Of a stretch of DNA of 39,688 nucleotides, positions 6,900 through 16,343 are shown piece after piece (position 1 is the first letter of the stretch; every line of letters begins with the position of its first letter). Below the pieces are notes generated by a model. The model worked only from the letters and a program-made list of their open reading frames with translations. It had not been told where the DNA came from and made no database searches. The stretch lies in NCBI GenBank assembly GCA_910578365.1, contig CAJTRC010000013.1:1-39688 (forward strand), read 5' to 3'. The stretch comes from an uncultured Muribaculaceae bacterium (GTDB taxonomy: Bacteria > Bacteroidota > Bacteroidia > Bacteroidales > Muribaculaceae). Position numbers and translations under genes: made by a program.

Positions 6900-9053
6900 T
6901 CAGAAGCGACTGTATAGCAGGGCATCGATCATCAGGGGCATTTCGCCTGTGTCCACACCCATTTTTTCGAGGGCCTGCGAGTCGGTGCGAATGTCGTCGA
7001 CCACTTTCTTTACATCGCCCTTGGCCTGCTCAATGGCCAGGAGGTAGTAGTTAATGGCATCGGCCATGTTGTGGTCGGCCCATTCGAGATGTCCCATATT
7101 CACATAGTCGTGCATGTCGGCGCCGGACAGGAGTATGCGCTTGTAGGTGTTTCGCGCGCCGCTGAAGTCGCCGCTGAGCATCTGAGTCCAAGCCATCGGG
7201 GACAGGTGTTCGCTGCGGTCTTCGTGCAGGAAGTCGACCTTGAAAAAGCGGTTAAGAGCTTCGCGGTAATCGTTGGCCGCCAGATATGCGTAACCGGCCT
7301 GCAGTGCCACCGAAGCATCGTCGGGCAGCAGCCTCTCGAGTTCGCTGAATGTGGCGATTGCACCTGCAGTGTCGCCAAGTTTGCGCTGCATGCCGGCCAT
7401 ACGGCGCAGCGACCACACGTCTTTGGCATCCATGGTGCTTGCGTGCAAGTAGTGGTCGAAGGCTTCGGCCCACATGCCGCGGCGTTCGCAGCAGTAGCCA
7501 CACTTCTGGTATACGTCGGCGCGCGGGCCGTCGATGGCGGTAAGTTTCTCGAATATATACAGGGCGTCGCTCCATGCGCCTATTTTGAAGTACACCTCGG
7601 CCATGGCTCGCAGCACCTCGGGGTCGGTAAAGTCGCAAGCCAGGGCATCGACCCGTATCAGGTTGAATGTGCCGTCGAACGGATTGAAGAACTCGCCTTT
7701 GCGCCGGAAGAGCTTGAAGAAGCGGTATAGGTCGAGCACATACGAGTTTATCAGGCTCTGACGGTTGGCCGCACCGGTGGTGTCGATGCTGTGTTCCATG
7801 GCTTCGCGTACCTGGTCGACCTGCTGGCCGAGTTGCCCGAACACAGCGTCGCGCTGGCTCTGCGGCATCATGCCCAGCGACAGCATCATGGAGTATTTGT
7901 CGGAGTCGCACATATACGGCGCACGTCCCATAAGTTCTACCACGGGGCTGTCGGCCAGGTCGGCGAACTCGCTGCGGCGGGTGGTAAAGGGCATGAACCA
8001 GTTGCTTATCTCGTTGAAGAACGGGAACTGTTTAAGCTGCGAGAATGTAGCCATATACACATCGCCGCCCGACTCCTGGATTTCGCTGAAGCGGCGAATC
8101 TTCTCGCTCAGGCCCGACTGGTCGAGCAGTGCTTCCCACTCGGGATTTTCGGCAATATCCTCAGGATTCATGCCCGAATTGCGGAAGCGGTCGGCCAGGT
8201 CGCGCCCACGTTTCATCAGGTCGGGGAGCACTTCGTCGGTAAGCTGGCGGGTAAGGCGCTCGGTGTCGCGGGTGCGTGCCAGTTCGCCAAAGGCCGCCGT
8301 AAGGTCGCGCGACCATTGCGGGTTGTCGCGCAGCAGGTCGAGGCGTGTCAGAGTCCCATCGTCGAGGCGTCGGTTGCGGTAGCGGAACAGCCCGATAAGC
8401 AGTCCGACCAGGGCGCGCACGCTTACCTGCGGGTCAATGTTCTGGTATGCGTCCACCAGCAGAGCCAGACGTCGGCTGTCGTAAAATTCCAGCAGCCCCA
8501 TGGTCACGGCGCCTATGGCCAGGCATTTTACCTCCGACGGCACATCGGATACCAGCAAGAGGCGCACAGCAGCCTCGTCGGCTACGGTCAGCGGAAACTG
8601 CACCCAGATAATGTCGAAAAGCCGGCGCTGCAGGCGTTCGCGCTCACGCAGTTCGTCGCTGCTGCGGGCCGGAACTTCGTCGATGGCTATATACGACTCC
8701 ACCTCGCGGGCCACACTGTCCTCGCCGCGCATGTTAAGTGTACGCAGCACATTATAATATAGTGTGGGAGTTTCGGGGGTGAGCATGCGGCGTACCAGCA
8801 GGTCGAGGAACTGACGCAACTGCTGCACGATACCGCTGTACACGGTCTGACGCGAAGGGTCGTCGCTGCCCTGCGACATATATCGCAGCATGTAGGCATA
8901 GGTCTGCTCGCACTGCTTTATCCCGTCGGTGATTTCGTATGCCATGGCCTGCTCGCTCAGTTGGCGCAGCGCCATAAATGCGTCGTACAGCATGCCACCG
9001 TTGAGCTGCTGCTTTATGGAGTTGGATATCTGTAATATTTCTTTCTTGTTCAT
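6900..9053 (-). CDS. Tetratricopeptide-repeat protein, 717 aa, conserved hypothetical
   Basis: The protein has no signal peptide and no obvious membrane helix, so it is probably cytoplasmic. The first ~480 residues are helical and acidic without a recognised enzyme motif. The C-terminal part (about 490-680) contains consecutive TPR-like helical pairs, with phrases such as AWSDALYIFEKLTA, MWAEAFDHYLHAS and AGAIATFSELERLLPDD. TPR domains usually mediate protein-protein contacts. It lies 13 nt after the small membrane protein gene and precedes DUF4293, so it belongs to the same operon. I do not know its function. Confidence 0.7.
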   Translation of the reverse strand: MNKKEILQISNSIKQQLNGGMLYDAFMALRQLSEQAMAYEITDGIKQCEQTYAYMLRYMSQGSDDPSRQTVYSGIVQQLRQFLDLLVRRMLTPETPTLYYNVLRTLNMRGEDSVAREVESYIAIDEVPARSSDELRERERLQRRLFDIIWVQFPLTVADEAAVRLLLVSDVPSEVKCLAIGAVTMGLLEFYDSRRLALLVDAYQNIDPQVSVRALVGLLIGLFRYRNRRLDDGTLTRLDLLRDNPQWSRDLTAAFGELARTRDTERLTRQLTDEVLPDLMKRGRDLADRFRNSGMNPEDIAENPEWEALLDQSGLSEKIRRFSEIQESGGDVYMATFSQLKQFPFFNEISNWFMPFTTRRSEFADLADSPVVELMGRAPYMCDSDKYSMMLSLGMMPQSQRDAVFGQLGQQVDQVREAMEHSIDTTGAANRQSLINSYVLDLYRFFKLFRRKGEFFNPFDGTFNLIRVDALACDFTDPEVLRAMAEVYFKIGAWSDALYIFEKLTAIDGPRADVYQKCGYCCERRGMWAEAFDHYLHASTMDAKDVWSLRRMAGMQRKLGDTAGAIATFSELERLLPDDASVALQAGYAYLAANDYREALNRFFKVDFLHEDRSEHLSPMAWTQMLSGDFSGARNTYKRILLSGADMHDYVNMGHLEWADHNMADAINYYLLAIEQAKGDVKKVVDDIRTDSQALEKMGVDTGEMPLMIDALLYSRF

Positions 9054-9066
9054 AATGTTGTGAAGG

Positions 9067-9552
9067 CTACAAACTTTGTGCCAAAATGCGGGCTACCTGC
9101 TGCCATTGGGCGGCGTCGAACGCATATTCAGGCAGCCGCAGACCGGGCCGTTTTCTGTCGGCCCACTCCAATATAACACTTTTACCGGCAACATGGAATG
9201 CCCTGAAGGCATTCCAGCCGTATTTTTCGCTTTCAATCGGGTGGTATTCCTCTTTGGTGACGTATTCGATGCTTACACCGCAGGCCGAAATTTCTACCTT
9301 GTGCGGTGTCACGGCCAAGCGCGCATAGTGGCTGAAGCCTTCAATCATCCACACCATCCCGATAGCCATTGGAAATACTATGAACAGTTCTATCAGCAGC
9401 ACATATAGAAATCGGGCATCGTGGCCTGCGGCTACGGCAGTGACTGTTGCCGCCGGTGCAATCAGCCATAGCCACGCGCGCAGTCTGTGCCATGTGCGCC
9501 GGCGGATATAACGGCCCGCAGGCTCGCTGATTATGTTCGAAATGCAAGTCAT
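9067..9552 (-). CDS. Two-helix membrane protein, YcxB-like layout, unknown function
   Basis: The 161-residue product has two adjacent hydrophobic helices (about 25-43 and 48-70) after a basic N-terminus, then a soluble domain of about 90 residues rich in beta-strand character. This resembles the layout of YcxB-like or bacterial PH-domain membrane proteins, but I see no diagnostic motif. Its ATG overlaps the stop of the LptF/LptG-type gene by one base (TGATG), so translation is probably coupled. Downstream, the TPR gene follows after 13 nt. Confidence 0.6.
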   Translation of the reverse strand: MTCISNIISEPAGRYIRRRTWHRLRAWLWLIAPAATVTAVAAGHDARFLYVLLIELFIVFPMAIGMVWMIEGFSHYARLAVTPHKVEISACGVSIEYVTKEEYHPIESEKYGWNAFRAFHVAGKSVILEWADRKRPGLRLPEYAFDAAQWQQVARILAQSL

Positions 9553-10628
9553 CAGTATTTCGAGGCTCTACAGTACAGAATCACCGCAATTACAGCATAA
9601 ATCACATTTGGTATCCACATGGCTACCAGAGGCGATGTCAGGCCGGACACGGCAAAGGTCTGTGTCACTGTCATAAACAGTATATAGCTGAAGCTCAGCA
9701 CCAGGCCTATGCCTATATTCAGACCAAGGCCGCCCTTTACCTTGCGCGACGACAGCGCCATGCCTATGATGGTGAGAATAAAAGCGGCTCCTGTCATGGC
9801 AAAGCGGCGGTGGTACTCCACTTCGAATGTCTTTATGTTGCCTACGCCTCGGCTGCGCTGGCGCTCGATGTATTCCTTCAGGTCGGGAGTGGTGAGTTTT
9901 TCGTGGTCGTTGGCGGCTATGAGAAAGTCGCGCGGCTCAAAGGGTATGATGGTGTCGAGTTCAAATCCCTTGCGTATGGTTTCGCGCCGCTCACCGAAGT
10001 CGCGCACCACATAGTCGTAGACCTTCCACTGGTACAGGGTGTCCCACTTGATTGTCTGTGCGGTAAGGCGCGATGTCAGACGTTTGAGGCTGTCGAACGA
10101 CTCAAGCTGGAATTTGGCACCGGTCTTTGTAATATTGTCGTAGCGGGCCATGTACGCAATTTCGCCCGGTGCCACCATCAGCATTATATTGGTGCCGTAA
10201 TCTATGCGCTTGTTCTTCACATAGGTGTTGGTATAGTCGATTCGCTTTACATTGGCCGGCGGAATAACGTAGGCCGACAACAGATATGTAGCCACAGCAA
10301 TAACCGTGGCTGCTATCATGTAAGGTCTGGCAAAGCGGCGGAAACTCATGCCTGTCGACAGCATGGCGATAATCTCGCTGTTGCCTGCCAGCTTCGATGT
10401 AAAGAATATCACCGCTATAAAGGTAAACAACGGTGAGAACTGGTTGGCGAAATAAGGCAGAAAGTTTACAAAGTAGTCGACTATCGTGGCCTTGAGCGGT
10501 GCTTTCAGAAACGAGTCGAGTTTCTCGTTAACGTCGAACATCACCACGATGGCCAGCAGCATGGCTATCGCAAAAACGTAAGTTCCGAGGAACTTGCGGA
10601 TTATATATCTGTCGAGTATCTTTAGCAC
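9552..10628 (-). CDS. LptF/LptG-family permease (YjgP/YjgQ) of the LPS export system
   Basis: This 358-residue protein has the YjgP/YjgQ arrangement: an N-terminal DRYIIRKFLGTY motif, helices at about 12-32, 50-75 and 100-120, a large periplasmic beta-jellyroll region (about 120-270), and three C-terminal helices (about 275-355). LptF and LptG form the inner-membrane part of the LptB2FG ABC transporter that extracts lipopolysaccharide and feeds it to the LptC-LptA bridge. Only one such permease is in the window, so whether it is LptF or LptG is not settled. It follows tgt by 30 nt, and its stop overlaps the start of the next gene. Confidence 0.9.
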   Translation of the reverse strand: MLKILDRYIIRKFLGTYVFAIAMLLAIVVMFDVNEKLDSFLKAPLKATIVDYFVNFLPYFANQFSPLFTFIAVIFFTSKLAGNSEIIAMLSTGMSFRRFARPYMIAATVIAVATYLLSAYVIPPANVKRIDYTNTYVKNKRIDYGTNIMLMVAPGEIAYMARYDNITKTGAKFQLESFDSLKRLTSRLTAQTIKWDTLYQWKVYDYVVRDFGERRETIRKGFELDTIIPFEPRDFLIAANDHEKLTTPDLKEYIERQRSRGVGNIKTFEVEYHRRFAMTGAAFILTIIGMALSSRKVKGGLGLNIGIGLVLSFSYILFMTVTQTFAVSGLTSPLVAMWIPNVIYAVIAVILYCRASKY

Positions 10629-10658
10629 TTCAACAATGTTACAATGTTAAATGACTGA

Positions 10659-11792
10659 TTATAGTCTGCGGCCGAGTTTCTGTACCATTTCTTCCTTCCA
10701 CGGCTTAAAGTCACCGGCGAAGATATGGTTGCGGGCCTCGCCAACCAGCCAGAGGTAGAAGTGCAGGTTGTGTATCGAGGCAATCTGCATGGCCAGCAGC
10801 TCCTGCGATATGAACAGGTGGCGCAGATATGCTCTGGAGTACACCCGGTCGACCCAGCAGTCGCTGTCGGCCCAGATGGGAGAGAAGTCGTCGGCCCACT
10901 TGAGGTTACGCAGGTTCATGGTGCCTTCGGGTGTGAAGAGCATGCCGTTGCGGCCGTTGCGGGTAGGCATCACGCAGTCGAACATGTCCACACCGCGGTC
11001 TATGCCTTCGAGTATGTTTACAGGGGTGCCCACGCCCATGAGGTAACGTGGCTTGTCGGCGGGCAGTATGTCGTTCACCACCTCAATCATGTCGTACATT
11101 ACTTCGGCGGGCTCACCCACTGCCAAACCGCCGATGGCGTTGCCGTCGGCGCCGAGCGATGCTACATGGCGGGCGGCCTCACGGCGCAGTTCGGGGTATG
11201 TACAGCCCTGGACTATGGGGAAATATGCCTGGCGATAGCCGTAGAGCCCTTCGGTTTCGCTGTAGCGTTTCCAGCCGCGGTCGAGCCAGCGGCGTGTAAG
11301 GTCAAGACTTTTGCGGGCATAGTTGAAGTCGGAAGTTCCGGGCGGGCACTCGTCGAGGGCCATCATAATGTCGGCGCCGATAATGCGCTCTATGTCCACA
11401 ACATTTTCGGGAGTGAACAAGTGGCGCGAGCCGTCGATATGACTGCGGAAGTGCGCCCCCTCCTCGGTAAGCTTGCGGTTGGCGCTGAGCGAGAACACCT
11501 GGAAGCCGCCGCTGTCGGTAAGAATCGGCCGGTCCCAGCCGTTGAATTTATGCAGGCCGCCGGCCTTGCGCAGTATTTCAGTGCCCGGACGCAGATACAG
11601 GTGATATGTATTGCCCAATATGATTTGTGCGCCTATGTCGTCGCGCAGTTCGCGGGTATGCACACCCTTGACACTGCCCAGGGTGCCTACGGGCATGAAT
11701 ATCGGAGTCTGAATCTTACCGTGGTCGGTAGTGATAATACCGGCACGGGCAGCGCTGCCCGTGCCGGCGTTGGCTTCAACTTTGAATTCCAT
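10659..11792 (-). CDS. tgt: Queuine/preQ1 tRNA-ribosyltransferase
   Basis: The 377-residue enzyme exchanges the wobble guanine of GUN-anticodon tRNAs for preQ1, the first tRNA-level step of queuosine formation. The catalytic motifs TDSGGFQVFSL, VQGCTYPELR, GGLAVGEP and FDCVMPTRNGRNG are all intact. The usual structural zinc site, CxCxxC plus a distant His in the E. coli enzyme, reads SDCWVD with His341, so two of three cysteines are replaced by Ser310 and Asp315 and only Cys312 remains. This may be normal for Bacteroidetes Tgt; I cannot check. The gene lies 20 nt downstream of the nucleotidyltransferase and 30 nt upstream of the LptF/G-type gene. Confidence 0.95.
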   Translation of the reverse strand: MEFKVEANAGTGSAARAGIITTDHGKIQTPIFMPVGTLGSVKGVHTRELRDDIGAQIILGNTYHLYLRPGTEILRKAGGLHKFNGWDRPILTDSGGFQVFSLSANRKLTEEGAHFRSHIDGSRHLFTPENVVDIERIIGADIMMALDECPPGTSDFNYARKSLDLTRRWLDRGWKRYSETEGLYGYRQAYFPIVQGCTYPELRREAARHVASLGADGNAIGGLAVGEPAEVMYDMIEVVNDILPADKPRYLMGVGTPVNILEGIDRGVDMFDCVMPTRNGRNGMLFTPEGTMNLRNLKWADDFSPIWADSDCWVDRVYSRAYLRHLFISQELLAMQIASIHNLHFYLWLVGEARNHIFAGDFKPWKEEMVQKLGRRL

Positions 11793-11812
11793 TAAGAGGT
11801 TTTATGGTTATC

Positions 11813-12718
11813 TTAGAACATTTTGTCGGGGTATTCACCTGCGGCATGGAGAGCGGCGAGGTTTGCCACTACACCGGGACGGTCCTCGGGATATGTAACG
11901 CCGAACCAGCGCGAGTCGGTGTCAAGCACCTTTACAGATGCCTCGCCGTTGTGAATCAGCGTGTCGATGGCGGTAGGAATATAGAACTCGCTCTTGGGTA
12001 CATTGATTTTTTCGTTGAGGAACTTCACAAACTCGCGGCCGCTGTAGCTGAAGTAGTCGGGAGTGAAGCCCCAGAAGTTCATCGATACCGGAGTGCCGGG
12101 GGCGAGAGTCTGCTGTTGGCCGTTTTCGTCGGTGAACACAATGTTGTGGTCGGGGTCGTAGCTGATTGCGGTGCGCTCAACCACGTCGGTGAGATTGCCG
12201 TCGGCGTCAACGCCGCATACTCCGCGCGATACCGAACCGTTTTCCGACATAGTGTTGCTCACACGGAAACCTACCATTGCATATTTGCCGGGCTTGAGAT
12301 TTTCGTCCGACAGATACTTGCCCATTACGGCAAATGCGTCGCGGCCGTAGAAGTCGTCGGCGTTGATTACGGCAAATGGCTCGTGGATAGCGCTTTCACC
12401 CATGAGCACGGCATGGTTGGTACCCCAGGGTTTGGTACGGTCGGCAGGAACGGTGAACCCTTCGGGCAGAGCGTCGAGGCTCTGGAACACTACTTCCACA
12501 GGAATCTTGCCCTGATATTTCGAAAGAATTTTCTCACGGAAGTCTTTTTCGATGTCCTTGCGAATCACGAACACAACTTTGCCGAATCCGGCGCGGATTG
12601 CATCAAATATCGAGTAGTCCATGATGGTCTGGCCCTGGGGGCCTACGCCGTCAAGCTGTTTCAGACCGCCGTAGCGGCTGCCCATACCGGCTGCAAGTAC
12701 AAATAAGGTAGGTTTCAT
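11813..12718 (-). CDS. Sugar nucleotidyltransferase family protein
   Basis: The 301-residue protein begins with the nucleotide-binding signature of the family, LAAGMGSRYGGLKQ (about 8-21), and has an INADDFYG motif near residue 117 corresponding to the metal-binding Asp region. Such enzymes join NTP and a sugar 1-phosphate to give an NDP-sugar and pyrophosphate. It resembles UTP-glucose-1-phosphate uridylyltransferase-like proteins, but substrate specificity cannot be read from sequence. It is the first gene of the minus-strand operon that runs through tgt and the LPS-export permease to 6425, preceded by a TAAATTTG box about 67 nt upstream of the ATG. Confidence 0.82.
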   Translation of the reverse strand: MKPTLFVLAAGMGSRYGGLKQLDGVGPQGQTIMDYSIFDAIRAGFGKVVFVIRKDIEKDFREKILSKYQGKIPVEVVFQSLDALPEGFTVPADRTKPWGTNHAVLMGESAIHEPFAVINADDFYGRDAFAVMGKYLSDENLKPGKYAMVGFRVSNTMSENGSVSRGVCGVDADGNLTDVVERTAISYDPDHNIVFTDENGQQQTLAPGTPVSMNFWGFTPDYFSYSGREFVKFLNEKINVPKSEFYIPTAIDTLIHNGEASVKVLDTDSRWFGVTYPEDRPGVVANLAALHAAGEYPDKMF

Positions 12719-12785
12719 GTAAATATAATCAGTTAGAGTATTAGTTAGCCTGCGGACCGCCTTGACAGCCCGTGTTTTTGTTGTG

Positions 12786-12793
12786 CAAATTTA
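12786..12793 (-). promoter_or_regulatory. -7 box for the nucleotidyltransferase-tgt operon
   Basis: The minus strand reads TAAATTTG followed by CACAA. This matches TAnnTTTG and predicts a leader of about 60 nt before the ATG at 12718. Confidence 0.5.
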
Positions 12794-12832
12794 ATAAAAA
12801 TGGCCGATACACACAAATTAATTGTCGAAGGC

Positions 12833-12864
12833 TTGGGTCGTGTGCCAATTTTTTCTTAATTTTG
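12833..12864 (+). promoter_or_regulatory. Bacteroidetes promoter for the M16 protease gene (-33 TTG, -7 TAATTTTG)
   Basis: TAATTTTG at 12857-12864 matches the -7 consensus, with a TTG at 12833-12835 spaced 21 nt upstream. Transcription from here would give an unusually long leader of about 140 nt before the ATG at 13010. The rest of the 12719-13009 gap holds the divergent operon promoter and AT-rich sequence; I see no conserved riboswitch in it. Confidence 0.5.
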
Positions 12865-13009
12865 TCCATTCTGAAATAGTTTTGCGGTGTGCAGGCTACA
12901 GAAATATTAATATTTTTTAACGGCAACGGATGTAACATTCACACGCCGATACCGTCAAATATGTACTGGGAAAACAAACAATATCATAATATTAACCAAT
13001 CCACAAACA

Positions 13010-15835
13010 ATGAAAAAACTGTTCACACGTGCGCTGGCAGTGGTCATGGCACTGAGCATGGGAGGATTCGCAAGCCTCTTCGCCCAGCAGATACCCCAGC
13101 TGCCCGTCGACTCAGCAGTGCGTGTAGGCAAGCTGCCTAACGGCCTTACCTATTACATCCGCCACAACGAAACCCCAAAGGGCCAGGCCGATTTCTACAT
13201 CGCCCAGAAAGTAGGCTCTATTCTCGAGGATGACAACCAGCGCGGTCTGGCTCACTTTCTTGAGCACATGTGCTTCAACGGCACAACCAATTTCCCTGAA
13301 AAGGGCATCATCAAATGGCTTGAAACCAAAGGCGTGAAGTTCGGTCAGAACCTCAATGCATACACCGGCGTGGACGAAACCGTGTACAACATCTCGAACG
13401 TGCCCGTGGCCGACAAAAACGTACAGGACTCATGCCTGCTCATACTCCACGACTGGGCTTGTGACCTCACACTGGACAACGCCGAGATTGATGCCGAACG
13501 CGCTGTAATCCACGAAGAATGGCGCCAGGCCATGAAGGGCAACATGCGTATCATGGAAAAGCTCCTGCCCACAGCTTACCCCAACAGCAAATACGGCTAC
13601 CGTCTGCCTATCGGCACTATGGATGTGGTTGACAACTTCCCCTACCAGGTTCTGAAGGACTACTACCACAAATGGTATCGTCCCGACCAGCAGGGTATCA
13701 TTGTGGTCGGCGACATCGACCCCGACTACATCGAGGCCAAAATCAAAGAAATCTTCACCCCCATCAAAATGCCCGAGAACGCCGCCGAGCGTATCTACGT
13801 GCAGGTTGAGGACACCCCCGGCACTATCTATGCCATTGGTTCCGACCCCGAAATGCCTGTGGCTGTTTTCATGCTCTTTGCCAAAAGCGATCCCCTGCCC
13901 GATGAAATGAAGAACACTCCGGTATTCTACCAGATGCAGTACATGATGGCTCTGGTAGCCGGCATGCTCAACGAACGCTTCAGCGACCTGTCGCGCAACC
14001 CCGACTGCCCCTTCGCTCAGGCATCGGCCTCATACGGCGAGTTCTTCCTGTCGAAGACCAAAGACGCCTTCTCTATACAGGGTGTGGCCAAGGGTCCGAA
14101 CATCACCGGCGCTTACGAAGCCATCTACCGCGAAGTACTGCGCGCTATCCGCGGCGGTTTCACCCAGAACGAGTTCGACCGCGCCAAGGCTGAATTTATG
14201 TCGCGCATCGAAAAGCTCTACAACGAACGGAAAAACACCAACACCGCTTCGTACGTACAGGAATATGTTGACAACTTCCTCGACGGCAACCCCATACCCG
14301 GCATCGAAACCGACTACCAGATTTATCAGCAACTCTCGCAGATGATACCTCTGGCTGTAATCAACCAGCAGCTTCTGCCCGAGCTCATGTCGAAAGACAA
14401 CCGCGTACTCATGGTTATGATGCCCGAAGGCGAAGGATATGTAAATCCTACCGAACAGCAACTCGCCGAAATCACCGCCAAGGTTGACGCCGAAGAAATC
14501 GAGGCATTCACCGACAACACCAAGACCGAACCCCTCATTCCGCAACTGCCCGCACCCGGCAAGATTGTCAAGGAGCAGAAACTGGCCCAGTGGGATGCTA
14601 TCGAACTCACCCTCAGCAATGGTGTGAAAGTAATCGTGAAGCCCACCACATTCAAAGAAAACAATATTGTAATGGAAGCCATCGCAATTGGCGGTACCTC
14701 CAATGTAAGCGACGACCTGGCTGCCACCATGAAGTTCTTCGACTACGGAGCAAGCATGAACGGTGCCTTCAACTACACCAACGCCGACCTCGATAAGTAC
14801 CTCCAGGGCAAGCAAGCCTCTGTAAGACTCGGGTTCAGCAGCTATAGCCGTTCAATCAGCGGCAGCACCACCGTAAAGGACCTGCCCGTACTGATGGAAC
14901 TGCTCTACGCCGACTTTGTAGGCTACAAAATATATCCCGACGAATTCAGCGCACTCCAGAACATGGTTGAAGCTTCTATGGCCAACCAGGTGAACACTCC
15001 GGAATATGCTTTCCAGCGCGACCTGATGAAGTCGCTCTTTGCATCGCCCAAGAAACAGGCTCCTACCATTGAGGATATCAAGCAGGCTTCGTGCGAACAG
15101 ACCGAGAAAATCGCAAAAGAAATGCTTGCAAACGCCGCCGACTACACCTTTGTATTTGTGGGCAACATAGATATGGATACTTTCCGCCCGCTGGTTGAAC
15201 AGTACATCGCCACACTGCCCGCCAACGCCAAGAAAGCAACCAATAAGGTTACATATCAGCAGGCTCTCGAACCTGCTACAGGCAGCGCCACTGACAAGTA
15301 CACCACCAAGATGCAGACTCCGCAGACATGGGTATTCCTGGGCATCCAGGGTAATCTGCCCTACTCGGCCAAGAACCGCACCATGGCTTCGATGGCAGGT
15401 CAGATTCTCAGCCAGCGCCTTCTCAGCAAGGTACGCGAGGAAATGGGTGCAGTTTACTCTATCGGCATGAGCGGCTCCATGAGCCGTCAGGGCCTCAACA
15501 ACGTGATGCTGCAGACCGCATTCCCCATGAAGCCTGAACTTCGCGACGAAACTCTGGCTGTTATCCACGACATCATCTATAACCTTGCCGAGAACTGCGA
15601 TGAAAGCGAACTCGCTCCGGTAAAAGAATTCATGGTAAAGGAAGCCAAGCACAATGCGGAGGAGAACAGCAGCTGGGCCGGTACAATCTCGGCAACCAAG
15701 CTCAACGGTGTGGATGTGTTCAACAATTCTGTTGAAACCATCAACTCTGTTACCACCGACGACATCAAGAAGTTTATGAAGCAACTGCTCAACCAGAACA
15801 ACTACTACGTAGTTACACTCGACGCTGCCGAATAA
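13010..15835 (+). CDS. Secreted M16 (insulinase/pitrilysin) family zinc metalloprotease
   Basis: The 941-residue protein has a signal peptide (about 1-25, ending near LFAQQ), so it acts in the periplasm or at the outer membrane. The N-terminal M16 domain carries the inverted zinc motif HFLEH (His82, Glu85, His86) with a distal Glu in HEEW near 169-170. A second, inactive-type M16 half occupies about 520-930, with the R-Y-region phrase VREEMGAVYSIG near residue 810 typical of the C-terminal domain. M16 enzymes enclose and cut short peptides. The gene stands alone, with a long leader upstream and a strong hairpin terminator 18 nt downstream. Confidence 0.93.
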   Translation: MKKLFTRALAVVMALSMGGFASLFAQQIPQLPVDSAVRVGKLPNGLTYYIRHNETPKGQADFYIAQKVGSILEDDNQRGLAHFLEHMCFNGTTNFPEKGIIKWLETKGVKFGQNLNAYTGVDETVYNISNVPVADKNVQDSCLLILHDWACDLTLDNAEIDAERAVIHEEWRQAMKGNMRIMEKLLPTAYPNSKYGYRLPIGTMDVVDNFPYQVLKDYYHKWYRPDQQGIIVVGDIDPDYIEAKIKEIFTPIKMPENAAERIYVQVEDTPGTIYAIGSDPEMPVAVFMLFAKSDPLPDEMKNTPVFYQMQYMMALVAGMLNERFSDLSRNPDCPFAQASASYGEFFLSKTKDAFSIQGVAKGPNITGAYEAIYREVLRAIRGGFTQNEFDRAKAEFMSRIEKLYNERKNTNTASYVQEYVDNFLDGNPIPGIETDYQIYQQLSQMIPLAVINQQLLPELMSKDNRVLMVMMPEGEGYVNPTEQQLAEITAKVDAEEIEAFTDNTKTEPLIPQLPAPGKIVKEQKLAQWDAIELTLSNGVKVIVKPTTFKENNIVMEAIAIGGTSNVSDDLAATMKFFDYGASMNGAFNYTNADLDKYLQGKQASVRLGFSSYSRSISGSTTVKDLPVLMELLYADFVGYKIYPDEFSALQNMVEASMANQVNTPEYAFQRDLMKSLFASPKKQAPTIEDIKQASCEQTEKIAKEMLANAADYTFVFVGNIDMDTFRPLVEQYIATLPANAKKATNKVTYQQALEPATGSATDKYTTKMQTPQTWVFLGIQGNLPYSAKNRTMASMAGQILSQRLLSKVREEMGAVYSIGMSGSMSRQGLNNVMLQTAFPMKPELRDETLAVIHDIIYNLAENCDESELAPVKEFMVKEAKHNAEENSSWAGTISATKLNGVDVFNNSVETINSVTTDDIKKFMKQLLNQNNYYVVTLDAAE

Positions 15836-15852
15836 GCATCCCCCCCTACAAT

Positions 15853-15895
15853 ACAGAAACAGCCCTTCCGCATGGTGCGGAAGGGCTGTTTCTGT
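15853..15895. terminator. Strong bidirectional terminator hairpin
   Basis: A perfect 20-bp stem (15853-15872 with 15876-15895) closes a 3-nt loop. It lies between the 3' ends of the M16 gene (plus) and the GNAT gene (minus), so it can serve both. Neither side carries a long T-run, but the stem contains AAACAG/CTGTTT at its base. Confidence 0.8.
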
Positions 15896-15911
15896 TACTA
15901 CAAGGTCTGTT

Positions 15912-16325
15912 TCATAATTTCGTACGCCGATATAACGAAAGCGCACCGTCAGCTTCGAGCCATATCGCACCGCAGCCCGATTCCGCCGCCTTGTCCACAA
16001 GCCACCTCACAATCATCTGCCCGATGCCTTTGGAGCGATATTCTTTCTGCACATAAACATCAGTCAGGCGGGCACAAAGGCCCGACGGATTGTCGGGCGA
16101 CGGCAACTCTTCAACAACACTTATAGCGCCGAAGCCCACTCCTATGCCATCGGCCTCAGCCATAACAGCAATATGCGAGCCATCGGCTATATGCTTCTGA
16201 TAATACAGGCGTGTGTCGGCCAGCATGCGCTTTGACGGTGTAGCACCCGATACATTTTCCAATATCTCCTTGCGCCAGTGAATAAGTGTGGGCAGCAGGT
16301 GTATCTGTCGTATTGTCACATCCAT
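15912..16325 (-). CDS. GNAT-family N-acetyltransferase, possibly with a frameshifted C-terminus
   Basis: The 137-residue protein has the acetyl-CoA binding motif A as VYVQKEYRSKGIGQMIV (about 91-107, with the RxxGxG core) preceded by a beta-strand. It would transfer an acetyl group to an unknown amine. The reading frame ends abruptly after SLYRRTKL. GNAT domains normally continue after this LY-x-R phrase with a GF or GY and a last strand. In the frame shifted by one base the DNA reads YEIMKQTL then two stops (TAG TAA), a plausible GNAT tail, so a 1-nt indel near 15930 is possible. It follows msrAB by 18 nt and is the last gene of the nrdJ operon. Confidence 0.78.
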   Translation of the reverse strand: MDVTIRQIHLLPTLIHWRKEILENVSGATPSKRMLADTRLYYQKHIADGSHIAVMAEADGIGVGFGAISVVEELPSPDNPSGLCARLTDVYVQKEYRSKGIGQMIVRWLVDKAAESGCGAIWLEADGALSLYRRTKL

Positions 16326-16343
16326 TGCTATTCCCTCCCCACT

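Noticed and set aside
10725..11795. Long plus-strand reading frame (356 aa) opposite tgt
   Set aside because: It is the antisense shadow of a conserved gene caused by high GC and codon bias; it has no recognisable domain.
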